DNA of 64,000 nt from Hydrogenophaga sp. Lineage in GTDB: Bacteria; Pseudomonadota; Gammaproteobacteria; Burkholderiales; Burkholderiaceae_C. Of the stretch, positions 37,197 through 45,889 are shown in pieces. The stretch's first letter is position 1. Every line of letters begins with the position of its first letter. The stretch lies in contig JACVCO010000002.1 in assembly GCA_016741995.1 (NCBI GenBank), positions 124,001-188,000 of the forward strand. Direction: 5' to 3'. The notes under the pieces were generated by a model. The model was not told the origin of the DNA, ran no database searches, and saw only the letters and a program-made list of their open reading frames with translations. The position numbers and the translations under genes were made by a program.

Positions 37197-38264
37197 TCAG
37201 GCGCGCTTCATCGCCAGCTTGAAGCGCAGGTAGGCGAGCTGGTGGCGCCAGCCCAGCACCAGCGCCGGTTGCGCGGGGTGCGGGTTGCGCAGGGCGGGCT
37301 GGATCAGGTGCCGGTCGAACGCTTCCATCACCCGCTCGGCGTTGTAGCGCTGGCTGTAGCGGTCCCATTGGCCACGCGCGAGCGCCTCGCGGTCCAGGCC
37401 TTGCAGCAGCGCGGCCAGCGACGCCGCGTCGTCATAGAGCAAGGCGGCATCGCCCAGCACCGCCAGGTGGTGGCGGTGTTTGCCGCGCGACGAGGTGATC
37501 ACCGGCTTGTTGCGGATCGAGAACTCGCCGCAGGCCAGGCCGAAGGATTCACCCTGGGCGCGCGCGTGCAGCATGGCGTCGCAGCTGTTGATGAAGCGCG
37601 TCTTGTGTTGCAGGTCGGCCGTGCCTTCGAGAAACCGGGCGCGCGGGTGTTCGAGGAACGGCGTGAGGTTCAGGCCCACGAACCAGAGATCGGGGCGCGC
37701 TTGCAGGGCGGTGTGCAGGCCCGTCACCGCCGCGGGGATGTCGAAACTCGCGGCGCCCCCCATGCCGCCGAGCACCAGCGCCGATGGCGGCAAGCCCAGC
37801 GCCTCGCGCAGGTCCGAACGCTCATTGGGCAACTGCACGATGTGCGGTACCGCGGGCACGTCACCCATCGCGCAGCCCGCGCTCAGCCACTCGGAGATGA
37901 AGGCAAACGAAGCGCCGTGCGCCTGGCGCGGGGCGGTGGGAAACACCGCGTGCACCATGGTCGGCACCACCTGGCTCACGACGCCGTCGCGCCGCCCGGC
38001 CTTGATGGTGTAGAGCAACTGCGCGCCCGCGTGTTGCAGCAAGGGGTCGAGCCCGTCGAGCGTGTCGTAGGCCAGCACGTCGAAGCGGCGGCGGAACTTG
38101 TCGATCGCCTCGGGCGCGTTGTTGGCGTTGTGCCGGTGATGAAGGATGACGGCGCGGTGCCCCAGCAGTTCCTCGGCCGCGACGGCGTAGTCGTACAGCG
38201 CGATTTCAGTGCCCTGGCGCGAGAGCTGGTTCGAGTGAAAGGCGATGCGCATGGCCGGGGTCAA
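37197..38264 (-). CDS. Glycosyltransferase, GT4-like (copy A of a tandem pair)
   Basis: 355-residue cytosolic protein, GT-B like. It opens with RIAFHSNQLSRQGTEIALYD and carries GESFGLACGEFSIRNKP near residue 240, the E-x7-E type donor-binding segment of GT4 enzymes. Along its length it is strongly similar to the next gene (copy B), so the pair arose by tandem duplication. TTG at 38264 overlaps the copy B stop as TTGA, matching the coupling used throughout this string. An ATG at 38252 would be four residues shorter. Sugar and acceptor unknown; an LPS role is inferred from neighbours. Confidence 0.75.
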   Translation of the reverse strand: MTPAMRIAFHSNQLSRQGTEIALYDYAVAAEELLGHRAVILHHRHNANNAPEAIDKFRRRFDVLAYDTLDGLDPLLQHAGAQLLYTIKAGRRDGVVSQVVPTMVHAVFPTAPRQAHGASFAFISEWLSAGCAMGDVPAVPHIVQLPNERSDLREALGLPPSALVLGGMGGAASFDIPAAVTGLHTALQARPDLWFVGLNLTPFLEHPRARFLEGTADLQHKTRFINSCDAMLHARAQGESFGLACGEFSIRNKPVITSSRGKHRHHLAVLGDAALLYDDAASLAALLQGLDREALARGQWDRYSQRYNAERVMEAFDRHLIQPALRNPHPAQPALVLGWRHQLAYLRFKLAMKRA

Positions 38265-39328
38265 TCCGCCAGGCGCATGTCGAGCTTGAGCCGCCAGTAG
38301 GCCAGCGTGTCGCGCCAGCCCACGTTCAGTTGGGGCGTGAATCGGTCGGGGTTGCGCAGCGCGGGCTGGATCAGGTGCTGGTCGAACAGCGCCATCACGC
38401 GCGCCGGGTTGTAGAGCGGGGTGTAGCGGTCCCAGTGGCCAGCGCGCACGGCGGCGCGGTCGAACGCGGCGATGGCCTTCACGAGGCCTTCGGCGTCTTG
38501 GTATGGCCAGCCCGCGTCGCCCAGCACCGCCAGGTGGTGGCGGTGCTTGCTGCGCGCGTAGGTGAACACCGGCTTGTTGCGGCTCGAGAACTCGCCGCAG
38601 GCCAGGCCGAAGGATTCGCCTTGCAGCCGCGCGTGCAGCATGGCGTCGCAGCTGTTGATGAAGCGCGTCTTGCGCACCAGATCGCCGGTACCGGGCAGAA
38701 AGACCGCGCGCGGGTGATCGACGAAGCGTTCGATGTTGAGGAACAGGAACCAGGTGCCGGGCTGCGTGTCCAGGCAGCGCCGCACGGCCTCGATCGCGCA
38801 GGGCACGTCGAAGCTCTTGGCGCCGCCGTGGCAGCCGAGCACCGTGGCCTCGGCGGGAATGCCGAGTTCGGCGCGCAGGTCATCGTCCACCGCGGGCAGC
38901 GTGACGATGTGCGGCACCGACGGGATGTGACCGCGCGAGCAGCGCTCGCTCAACCAGTCGGAAATGAAGGCGAACGACGCACCGTGCGCCTGCCGCGGGG
39001 CGGTGGGGAACACGGCGTGCACCATGGTCGGCACGGCCTGCGAGACCAGGCCGTCGCGCCGGCCGGACTTGATGGCGTAGAACAGCTGCGCGCCGCAGCG
39101 CCGCAGCAGGGGGTCGATTTCGCCGCGGTCGCGGTAGGTGAGCACCTCGAAGCGCTGCTCGAACTTGGCGATGGCTTGCGGGTCGTTGTTGGGGTTGTCC
39201 GCCGGGTACAGCACGGTGCTGCGGTGGCCGAGCTGGGCCTCGGCGCCTTCGGCGTAGTCGTACAGCGCGATCTCGGTGCCGCGCAGCGAGAGCTGGTTGG
39301 AATGGAAGACGATGGTCAGCCCGCTCAC
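38261..39328 (-). CDS. Glycosyltransferase, GT4-like (copy B of a tandem pair)
   Basis: 355-residue paralogue of the neighbouring gene. It shares FHSNQLS-x-x-GTEIALYDYA at the N-terminus, a long nearly identical block around residues 104-128 (TMVHAVFPTAPRQAHGASF), RFINSCDAMLHAR and GESFGLACGEFS near 245. The start is GTG at 39328, chosen because it overlaps the O-antigen ligase stop as GTGA and no ATG lies before the conserved N-terminus. Probably adds a sugar to LPS or another surface glycan; specificity unknown. Confidence 0.78.
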   Translation of the reverse strand: MSGLTIVFHSNQLSLRGTEIALYDYAEGAEAQLGHRSTVLYPADNPNNDPQAIAKFEQRFEVLTYRDRGEIDPLLRRCGAQLFYAIKSGRRDGLVSQAVPTMVHAVFPTAPRQAHGASFAFISDWLSERCSRGHIPSVPHIVTLPAVDDDLRAELGIPAEATVLGCHGGAKSFDVPCAIEAVRRCLDTQPGTWFLFLNIERFVDHPRAVFLPGTGDLVRKTRFINSCDAMLHARLQGESFGLACGEFSSRNKPVFTYARSKHRHHLAVLGDAGWPYQDAEGLVKAIAAFDRAAVRAGHWDRYTPLYNPARVMALFDQHLIQPALRNPDRFTPQLNVGWRDTLAYWRLKLDMRLAD

Positions 39329-40569
39329 GAGCCGGCCTCCCGTGTCCGCCGCCCGCGCAGCCCGGCCATGAGCAGCGCGCTCAAGAGGATGAGGCAGTGG
39401 CTTTCGGTGGAGAGCCAGAACGCGCTGTGCGACGCACTCGCGGTGCACAACACGGCCACGAAGGCCAGCGCAAAGGCTCGCCGTTGCGTGCCGTGATGCA
39501 GAGCCTCGCGCACCATCACACCGATGAAGCCCAGAAAGAGCAACAACCCCACGGCGCCCTGTTCGAACTGGAAGAACAGGAACTGGTTGTGCGGGTGCGG
39601 GCACACCACCTCGCAATAGCCCGGCGCGGTGAAGTGCTGCCTGGCCAGCACGGGGTAGGTGGCTGTGCCGTGGCCCAACAGTGGGGCGTTGGGCACCTCG
39701 TCCAGCACGAACTCGGCCATTGCCATGCGGGCGCCGATGGAGGTGACAGGGCCGGTTCTGGCGGACGCCGCCTCTGCCCAGGCCAGTTCGCCACGCTCCT
39801 GCAGCACCGGCGACATACTGGCCGCCGCGAACACCAGACCCAGGCCCAGAAGCGTACCGATGGCCGCCCGCCGCGAACATCCGAAGGCCATGGCCAGCGC
39901 GAACACCGCGGTGGACACAGCCCAGGCCAGGTAACCCGTGCGGCCCAGTGACAGCACCAGCATGCTGATGGACGCCAGCATCCACAACCCGACCACCAAC
40001 CATCGCACGCGCTGGCTGTGGGTGTCTGTGGCGAGGAAGGCGCACATGAGCGCGAACAGACTCATCATCAGCCCTTGCGAGATGTAGTCCTTGAACACCG
40101 TGTGATCGACACCGAAACCCTGGTTGTGCGTGCGCGTCCAGGAAAAGTCGAACCAGACGTTGAGCCAGGTCACGGCCAGGGTGAACAGCATCGCCAGTGC
40201 GAAGGCCTGCCAACTGCGCCGACGCACGGTGGCGTCCTGCAGCAGTGCGATGAACATCGGCACCAGGGCGAACTTCAAGTACTTCTGCAGAAATCCCAGC
40301 ACGCCCTCGCGTTCGGCGGGCGACCATGCTGTCGCGATCACGATCCATGCGAACAGGGCGAGCGCTGCGATGGCGAGCGGGTTGTGCATGGCCTGACGCA
40401 ACGTCGAGCGCGCCTCGGCCCCGCTCAGCGAGATCGCCCAGAGCAGCAGCGTGAGCAGCAAGGCCACGTTGGCCAAAGCCACGGAAACGGGGAAGGCAAA
40501 GAAGGCAAGAACAAGGCAGGCCTGCGCGCCTTGCTGGGCACGTCGGGGCAGGGCGGAAACAAGGCTCAT
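39325..40569 (-). CDS. O-antigen ligase family protein (WaaL-like)
   Basis: 414-residue polytopic membrane protein with about 11-12 hydrophobic segments. It has a large periplasmic loop in the second half (about 255-345) containing HNQFLFFQFEQG (about 340-351). The Wzy_C/WaaL superfamily includes both O-antigen ligases and polymerases; position inside a core-LPS string with waaA favours the ligase that joins polymer to lipid A-core. Its ATG overlaps the waaA fusion stop (ATGA) and its stop overlaps the GTG of copy B. Confidence 0.83.
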   Translation of the reverse strand: MSLVSALPRRAQQGAQACLVLAFFAFPVSVALANVALLLTLLLWAISLSGAEARSTLRQAMHNPLAIAALALFAWIVIATAWSPAEREGVLGFLQKYLKFALVPMFIALLQDATVRRRSWQAFALAMLFTLAVTWLNVWFDFSWTRTHNQGFGVDHTVFKDYISQGLMMSLFALMCAFLATDTHSQRVRWLVVGLWMLASISMLVLSLGRTGYLAWAVSTAVFALAMAFGCSRRAAIGTLLGLGLVFAAASMSPVLQERGELAWAEAASARTGPVTSIGARMAMAEFVLDEVPNAPLLGHGTATYPVLARQHFTAPGYCEVVCPHPHNQFLFFQFEQGAVGLLLFLGFIGVMVREALHHGTQRRAFALAFVAVLCTASASHSAFWLSTESHCLILLSALLMAGLRGRRTREAGS

Positions 40570-42575
40570 GAATGCGGGTTCGGGGATTGATAGGCCGCAG
40601 TGAGCAGCGCCCAGTCGGCTTCCCGCCAGTGGCAGCTGTCCTGGCGGGAGGCCTCCTTGCGCAGCGAGCGCAGCAGGCGTGCAAGGTTGGCGGCTTTCCA
40701 TGCCTCTCCCGGGCGCACGGCGCATTTGTCGAAGTCCACCACCCAGGCCTGGTCGTGCGCGTCGAGCAGCAGGTTGTGGGCGTTGAGGTCGGCATGGTAG
40801 ACCTGCCGGTCGTGCAGCCGGCGGATGGCCGTGCCGAGCGCTGCCCATTGTGTGGGGGTGGCCGGCGCATCGCGCAGGCACTGCACCAGGTTGCGTGTGC
40901 CGGGCAGCCAGGCCACGGCGATGTCGGCGCTGTAGACCAGGCCGTGCGGCGTGTGCAGCGCCGCCACCGGGGCCGGCACGGGCAGGCCCCAGCTGCGCAT
41001 GAGGCGCAGCAGCGCGAACTCGCGCATGGCGCGGCTGCGCGCCAGCGGCTCGTGCGCGAAGCGGTCGTCGCTCAGCTTGGCCATCAGGCCGCCACGGCGG
41101 TAGTGGCGCAGCACGTAGGCACCTTGCGGAGCCTGCACCAGCGCGGCCTGGCCACGGCCGCTGCCGGTGGCCAGGCGTTCGTCGGGGCCGCCGGGCGTGA
41201 AGTCGCGCGCGGCCATGGCCGGCGTGCGCGACGGGTCGCGCCAGACCGTGGTGCCATCGGGGGCTTGCACCGAGACGACATCGCCAAGCGCTTCGGCTTG
41301 CACGGTGCCGATTGCCGCGTTCAGTGCCTGCAGGCTGCGCCCGGTGGCGCCGCGGTGGTCGCTCACCAGCGCGAGCGCGGCCTGGCTGCGCGCCCGCCAG
41401 CGCTCGGGTTGGCCGAGTGCGTCGATCACCGCCGTCTCCAGCGCGAGCGTGTCGGCCACGCGCAGGCCGGCACCGCGTTGCGCGGCTTCGTCGAACAACG
41501 CGGGGGCGTTCTGCGTGTGCGGGCCGAACAGCACCGGCTGGCCCAGCGAGAGCGGCTCCAGCGGATTGTGCCCGCCCACCGGGGCCAGCGTGCCGCCCAC
41601 GAAGCACAGCGTGGCGTGGCGGTACCAGAACATCAACTCGCCCATGGTGTCGGCCAGCAGCACGGCGTGCTCGGGGTGCACCGCCTCACCCAGGCTGCGG
41701 CGCGCGTGCAGCCAGCCCGCGCGGCCCAGCGTTTGCGACACGGCGTCAAAGCGCTGGGGGTGCCGTGGCGCCAGCACCAGCAGGGCATTCGGGTGGCGCG
41801 CGCGGATCGCGGGCCAGGCGGCCAGCCACGCGGTCTCGTCGCCCTCGTGCGTGCTGCCGGCCACCACCAGTTGCCGGTCGTTCAGATCGGTGGGCAGCGG
41901 TGCCGCGTCGGCTGGCGCGGCGATGTCGAACTTGAGGTTGCCGGCCACGTGGCAGCGTTCGGCGGGCACGCCGAGGGCCTGCAGGCGCTCGGCCGTGGCC
42001 GCGTCGGCCGTGGCCACCTGCAGGTGGGGCCACGCGTGGGCCATCACGCCACGCCAGCGCTGGTAGCCGGCGGCGGTGCGCTCGGTGAGGCGCGCGTTGA
42101 GCAGCACCACGGGCAGCGCACGTTCAGCGCAGGCAAACAGCCACTGCGGCCAGAGCTCGCGCTCGATCAGCACCAGCGCTTGCGGCTGCAGGCGGTCAAG
42201 AAAGCGGCGCACGGCGGCGGGCGTGTCGATCGGCGCGTAGCGGTGCGCGAGGCGATCGCCGAACGCGGCGTGCAGGGCGGCCGCGCCGGTGGGGGTTTGT
42301 GTGGTGACCACGATCGCGTGTGCGGGCCAGTCGGCCAGCAGGCGTTCGATCAGCGGCCGCGCGGCCTGCACCTCGCCCACCGACGCGGCGTGCAGCCACA
42401 GGCCGCCCATGTGGCGTGGTTCGACGGGGATGAAGCCCAGGCGCTCGCCCAGGCGCTCGCGGTAAGCCGGTTCGCGCCGGCCGCGCCACCACAGCCAGCC
42501 CAGCAGCGGCAGCGCAAGCGCCCCCATCAGCAGCCGGTAGGCCCGCAGCGAGGCGGTGGCGCGCGGCGCGTTCAA
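40566..42575 (-). CDS. waaA: Kdo transferase WaaA fused to a Kdo-kinase-like (KdkA/WaaP) domain
   Basis: 669-residue fusion. Residues 1 to about 418 are a complete WaaA that transfers Kdo to lipid A: membrane anchor near the N-terminus, WLHAASVGEVQAARPL with the catalytic glutamate, VLIERELWPQWL, and the C-terminal GGHNPLEPLSLGQPVLFGPH. Residues about 425-669 are a lipopolysaccharide kinase domain with YVLRHYRRGGLMAKLSDDRF, VYHADLNAHNLLLD (H-x-D-x4-N) near 590 and VDFDKCAVR near 613, as in Kdo kinase. TTG at 42575 overlaps the upstream stop (TTGA) and keeps the WaaA N-terminus whole; ATG at 42527 would trim it. Confidence 0.87.
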   Translation of the reverse strand: MNAPRATASLRAYRLLMGALALPLLGWLWWRGRREPAYRERLGERLGFIPVEPRHMGGLWLHAASVGEVQAARPLIERLLADWPAHAIVVTTQTPTGAAALHAAFGDRLAHRYAPIDTPAAVRRFLDRLQPQALVLIERELWPQWLFACAERALPVVLLNARLTERTAAGYQRWRGVMAHAWPHLQVATADAATAERLQALGVPAERCHVAGNLKFDIAAPADAAPLPTDLNDRQLVVAGSTHEGDETAWLAAWPAIRARHPNALLVLAPRHPQRFDAVSQTLGRAGWLHARRSLGEAVHPEHAVLLADTMGELMFWYRHATLCFVGGTLAPVGGHNPLEPLSLGQPVLFGPHTQNAPALFDEAAQRGAGLRVADTLALETAVIDALGQPERWRARSQAALALVSDHRGATGRSLQALNAAIGTVQAEALGDVVSVQAPDGTTVWRDPSRTPAMAARDFTPGGPDERLATGSGRGQAALVQAPQGAYVLRHYRRGGLMAKLSDDRFAHEPLARSRAMREFALLRLMRSWGLPVPAPVAALHTPHGLVYSADIAVAWLPGTRNLVQCLRDAPATPTQWAALGTAIRRLHDRQVYHADLNAHNLLLDAHDQAWVVDFDKCAVRPGEAWKAANLARLLRSLRKEASRQDSCHWREADWALLTAAYQSPNPHS

Positions 42576-43342
42576 CGCCAGTGTTCGGCCACCCAGGCCG
42601 TGGGCAGCACGCGCCGGTACCACTTGCCGCTCACGCCCGCGATCGCGTCGGGCGGGTTGGGCTTGCCGTGGAAGGCAATGATGCGCGCGCCCGGCGGGAT
42701 CACCGGGGGCTTGAACCAGCCCATCAGGCCGCGGCGCATGCAGTGGCGCTTGAAGCTCACGCACCAGCCCTCGGGCCAGTAGCGCACCTTGCCCTGGCGG
42801 CCCAGGTAGCCGGTGATGAATTCCTGCTCGTTGCGCACGTCGGCGATCGACTGCGGGTAGCCGTTCTTGAGGTGATCGAGCGCGTCGGTGTGGGCGCCGA
42901 TGGTGTAGAGGTAGCACGAGGTGTTGCCCGTGCCGTCCTTCTTGTCCCACTCCTTGATCACGGTGAACTCGCCCGGCTGGTCGAAGAACGGATCGAGGCT
43001 GTCGACGATCACGATGTCGAGATCAAGAAACAGCGTGCGGCCCTTCAGGTCGTACAGCGGGTCGGCAAAGCTGGTGAGCTTGAGCCAGCCGTGGCCGAAG
43101 GTCCAGGGCTTGCGCTGGTCGAACTCGTCGAAACCCACGGCGGGAATGGGCTTGACCTCGATGGCCGGGTCGATGCCCACGCCGTCGTCGGTGAGGCACA
43201 CGAAGCGGAACGGCCGCTTCAGATGCCGCGACACCATGCCGTGGAGCTTGTTGACGTAGTCGGGGCCGTACTTGCGGCCCCACTTGATGCACAGCACGTT
43301 GACGGCTTGCACCTCGTCTCCGGAGGGGGTGTGGGCGGGCAT
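42572..43342 (-). CDS. Putative glycosyltransferase with DxD motif
   Basis: 256-residue soluble protein. It starts AVNVLCIKWGRKYGPDYVNKL and has a clear metal-binding segment, GRTLFLDLDIVIVDSLDPFF, near residues 100-120. The end carries the IIAFHGKPNPPDA stretch, where the HGKP histidine is often a second metal ligand. These are signs of a GT-A, GT8/GT32-like glycosyltransferase; I cannot name the sugar. First gene of the coupled LPS string: its stop overlaps the TTG of the waaA fusion. About 94 bases separate it from tolC. Confidence 0.72.
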   Translation of the reverse strand: MPAHTPSGDEVQAVNVLCIKWGRKYGPDYVNKLHGMVSRHLKRPFRFVCLTDDGVGIDPAIEVKPIPAVGFDEFDQRKPWTFGHGWLKLTSFADPLYDLKGRTLFLDLDIVIVDSLDPFFDQPGEFTVIKEWDKKDGTGNTSCYLYTIGAHTDALDHLKNGYPQSIADVRNEQEFITGYLGRQGKVRYWPEGWCVSFKRHCMRRGLMGWFKPPVIPPGARIIAFHGKPNPPDAIAGVSGKWYRRVLPTAWVAEHWR

Positions 43343-43436
43343 CGCGGGAGTTTATCGGGTCTGGTTTGCTCGGCGGCGATTGCCGGCCCGGGGGCACCGC
43401 CCTGACACCCGCCACGCCAGCAGGCGCGAGAAAGAC

Positions 43437-44783
43437 TCAGCGCGCCAACAACGCATCCACCGGCTGCAGATCCGCCGGCGTGAGTTCCCCGCTCGCTTGC
43501 TTCAGGCGCAGCGTGCCCAACAGCACGTTGTAGCGGGCCTGGGCGAGGTCGCGTTTGGTCTGGAACAGCTGGCTCTGGGCGTTGAGCACGTCGATGTTGA
43601 TGCGAACGCCCACCTGGTAGCCGAGCTGGTTGGCTTCGAGCGCGCTCTGGCTGGAGGTCTCGGCCGCTTCGAGGGCCTTGACCTGGCCCTGGCCCGAGAC
43701 GACGCCGAAGTAGGCGCTGCGCGTGGCGAGGTCCACGTTGCGGCGCGCGGACTCGAGGTCGGCGCGCGCCTTTTCTTCCAGCGCCAGCGTCTGCTTCACG
43801 CGGTTCTGGATTGCGAAGCCCGCGAACAGCGGCAGGTTGAACTGCACGCCCACGGTGGCGTTGTTGTTGCGCACGTTGCCTGGGATGCCCTGCACGCTGG
43901 AGGGCGCGCGGCTCACCTGGTACTGGCCCACGAGATCGAGCGTGGGTTTGTGGCCGGCTTCGGCGCGCTCGGTTTCGAGCTGCGCGATCTCGAAGTTGCG
44001 GCGCGCCTGCAGCACGCCGGGGTGGCCTTCACCCACGCGGTTCAGCCAGGCCTGCGGGTCGGCCGGTTGCAGCGGCGGCAGGTTCACGGGGGCCGCCAGC
44101 GGGCGCGGCGTCACGCCGCTGCGGCCCACCAGTTGGTCGAGCGCGAGGCGCTTGACGCGCAGGTCGTTGTCGGCCGCGATCTCCTGCGCCACCACGAGGT
44201 CGAAGCTGGCCTGCGCTTCGCGCGCGTCCGTCACGGTGGCGGTGCCGACCTCGAAGTTGCGCCGCGCCGCGGCCAGTTGCTGCTCCACCGCGGTCTTTTG
44301 CGCGCGCACGAACGTGAGCGTGTCCTGCGCAGCGAGCACGTCGAAATAGGCCTGCGATGTGCGCAGGATCAGGTCCTGCTCGGCCTGCGTGAGCTGGGCC
44401 TGCGCGATGTCGATCGACAGCTGTGCCTGGCTGTTGGCGAGGCGGTTGGCCGGGCGATAGAGCGGCTGGCTGGCCGAGAGCGTGACGTTCTGGTTGTTGC
44501 TGGTGCCGTCGAGCAGGTTGTTGCTGCTGTCTCGGCGCGTCCAGTTGGCGCCGGCACCCAGGCCCACCTCGGGCAGCAGGCCGGCACGGGCTTGCGCGGC
44601 CTGCGCCAGGTTGGCGTCGTACTGCGAGCGCGCGGCCAGGTAGGTGGCGTCGAAGCCGCGCGCGGCGTCGAACAGCTCGACCAGGCTTTGCGCCTGCACG
44701 GCGGACGTTCCCCCCAGGGCCAGGCAGGCGGCCAGCACCAGCGGGTGCGGGCGTCGGGCGGGGCGGGCGGGCGTGGCGGGCAT
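43437..44783 (-). CDS. tolC: TolC family outer-membrane efflux protein
   Basis: 448-residue outer-membrane channel subunit. The signal peptide is MPATPARPARRPHPLVLAACLALGG-type, ending near AVQAQ. Two tandem outer-membrane-factor repeats follow, e.g. SLVELFDAARGFDATYLAARSQ, with a long alpha-helical barrel and the GVRINIDVLNAQSQLFQTKRD segment near the end. It is the last gene of the minus-strand run tetR-adaptor-pump-pcm-rhodanese-tolC and would complete the tripartite pump, as well as serve type I export. Confidence 0.92.
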   Translation of the reverse strand: MPATPARPARRPHPLVLAACLALGGTSAVQAQSLVELFDAARGFDATYLAARSQYDANLAQAAQARAGLLPEVGLGAGANWTRRDSSNNLLDGTSNNQNVTLSASQPLYRPANRLANSQAQLSIDIAQAQLTQAEQDLILRTSQAYFDVLAAQDTLTFVRAQKTAVEQQLAAARRNFEVGTATVTDAREAQASFDLVVAQEIAADNDLRVKRLALDQLVGRSGVTPRPLAAPVNLPPLQPADPQAWLNRVGEGHPGVLQARRNFEIAQLETERAEAGHKPTLDLVGQYQVSRAPSSVQGIPGNVRNNNATVGVQFNLPLFAGFAIQNRVKQTLALEEKARADLESARRNVDLATRSAYFGVVSGQGQVKALEAAETSSQSALEANQLGYQVGVRINIDVLNAQSQLFQTKRDLAQARYNVLLGTLRLKQASGELTPADLQPVDALLAR

Positions 44784-44808
44784 GGTCGGGTCCTTGGGGA
44801 GGGAGGGG

Positions 44809-45153
44809 TCAGTAGCGGGGAATCGAGGCGTCGCGTTCGCGCGACCAGAGATCGATGCCGCCGTGGATGTTGACGACCTGGGTGAAGCCCTGGTTCATCA
44901 GGAAGTGCGTGACCTGCGCGCTGCGCCCGCCGTGGTGACACAGGCAGGCGATGGGGCGCTGCGGGTCGAGTTCGGCCAGGCGCTCGGGGATGCTGCGCAT
45001 GGGCATGTGCACGAGCTCGAAGCCTTGCGGCGCGACGCTCGCGGTCTGCAGCTCCCAGGGCTCGCGCACGTCGAGCACCACGGGCGGCGCGCCGCCGTCT
45101 GCGCCGTGGCTGCGGATCCAGTCGTCGAGCTGGGCGGGGGTGATGGCCTGCAT
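44809..45153 (-). CDS. Rhodanese-like sulfurtransferase
   Basis: 114-residue single rhodanese domain, cytosolic. The active-site loop is ACLCHHGGRSAQVTHFL, with Cys followed by the HHGGRS ring that shapes the phosphate/sulfur pocket. The N-terminal VVLDVREPWELQTA is also typical. GlpE-like enzymes move sulfane sulfur from thiosulfate; the physiological acceptor is unknown. Start is the ATG before QAITPAQLDDW. It sits between pcm and tolC with gaps of about 20-25 bases, so it probably belongs to their transcript. Confidence 0.88.
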   Translation of the reverse strand: MQAITPAQLDDWIRSHGADGGAPPVVLDVREPWELQTASVAPQGFELVHMPMRSIPERLAELDPQRPIACLCHHGGRSAQVTHFLMNQGFTQVVNIHGGIDLWSRERDASIPRY

Positions 45154-45173
45154 GCGGGTTCTCTTGCTTCGGT

Positions 45174-45851
45174 TCAGAAGCGGAAGCGCGAAGGGGCCGG
45201 GAAGTTCCGCAGCCGCGCGGCCACCGTGTCCCAGGGCTGGGCGGTGTGGAAATCCGTCTCGCTGCTGCGGGTGATCAGCGTGGCGCGCATCATGGGCTCG
45301 TCGCCCGCGATGGCGATGAGCCGGCCACCGGGGGCCAGCAGACCGAGCAGGGCGCTGGGCACCTCGGCCACGGAGCCGCCAAGCACGATGGCGTTGAAGG
45401 GGCTGTCGGTGCGGCAGAGCGCGAAATCGTTGGCCGCGGCGTCGCCCGTGCGCACGTCCACGTTGCCCAGGCCGGCGCGTTGCAGGTTGCCGCGGGCGCG
45501 CTGGGCGAGTTCGGGGTCGATCTCGATGCTGACCACGCGCTGGGCCAGGCTGGCCAGCAGGGCGGCGGTGTAGCCGCTGCCGGTGCCGATTTCGAGCACC
45601 TTGTCGGTGGGCTGGAGCGCGAGATCCTGCACCAGGCGGGCCTGCACGCGCGGGGCCAGCATGGTGGTGCCGGGCGTGAGCGGCAGCTCCAGGTCGGCGA
45701 AGGCCAGGGCGCGCTGCGCTTCGGGCACGAAGTCCTCGCGGCGCACGCGGCCCAGCAGTTCGAGCACGCGGGCGTCGAGTACTTCCCAGGGGCGAACCTG
45801 CTGCTCGATCATGTTGAAGCGGGCCTGTTCCAGGCTCATGGCGGTGGTCAT
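45174..45851 (-). CDS. pcm: Protein-L-isoaspartate O-methyltransferase family protein
   Basis: 225-residue SAM-dependent methyltransferase. FNMIEQQVRPW opens the N-terminal region. TMLAPRVQARLVQDL is the substrate-binding stretch. VLEIGTGSGYTAALLASLA is the SAM-binding motif I near residues 85-103. The family repairs isoaspartyl residues, although this beta-proteobacterial subgroup (with MLAP instead of the S/T-QP-x-M of Pcm) may have diverged. It lies 38 bases downstream of the RND pump gene, same strand. Confidence 0.85.
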   Translation of the reverse strand: MTTAMSLEQARFNMIEQQVRPWEVLDARVLELLGRVRREDFVPEAQRALAFADLELPLTPGTTMLAPRVQARLVQDLALQPTDKVLEIGTGSGYTAALLASLAQRVVSIEIDPELAQRARGNLQRAGLGNVDVRTGDAAANDFALCRTDSPFNAIVLGGSVAEVPSALLGLLAPGGRLIAIAGDEPMMRATLITRSSETDFHTAQPWDTVAARLRNFPAPSRFRF

Positions 45852-45889
45852 CTCGGTTCTCCAGTCGGGTTCGGCAAAACCTGCAAATT

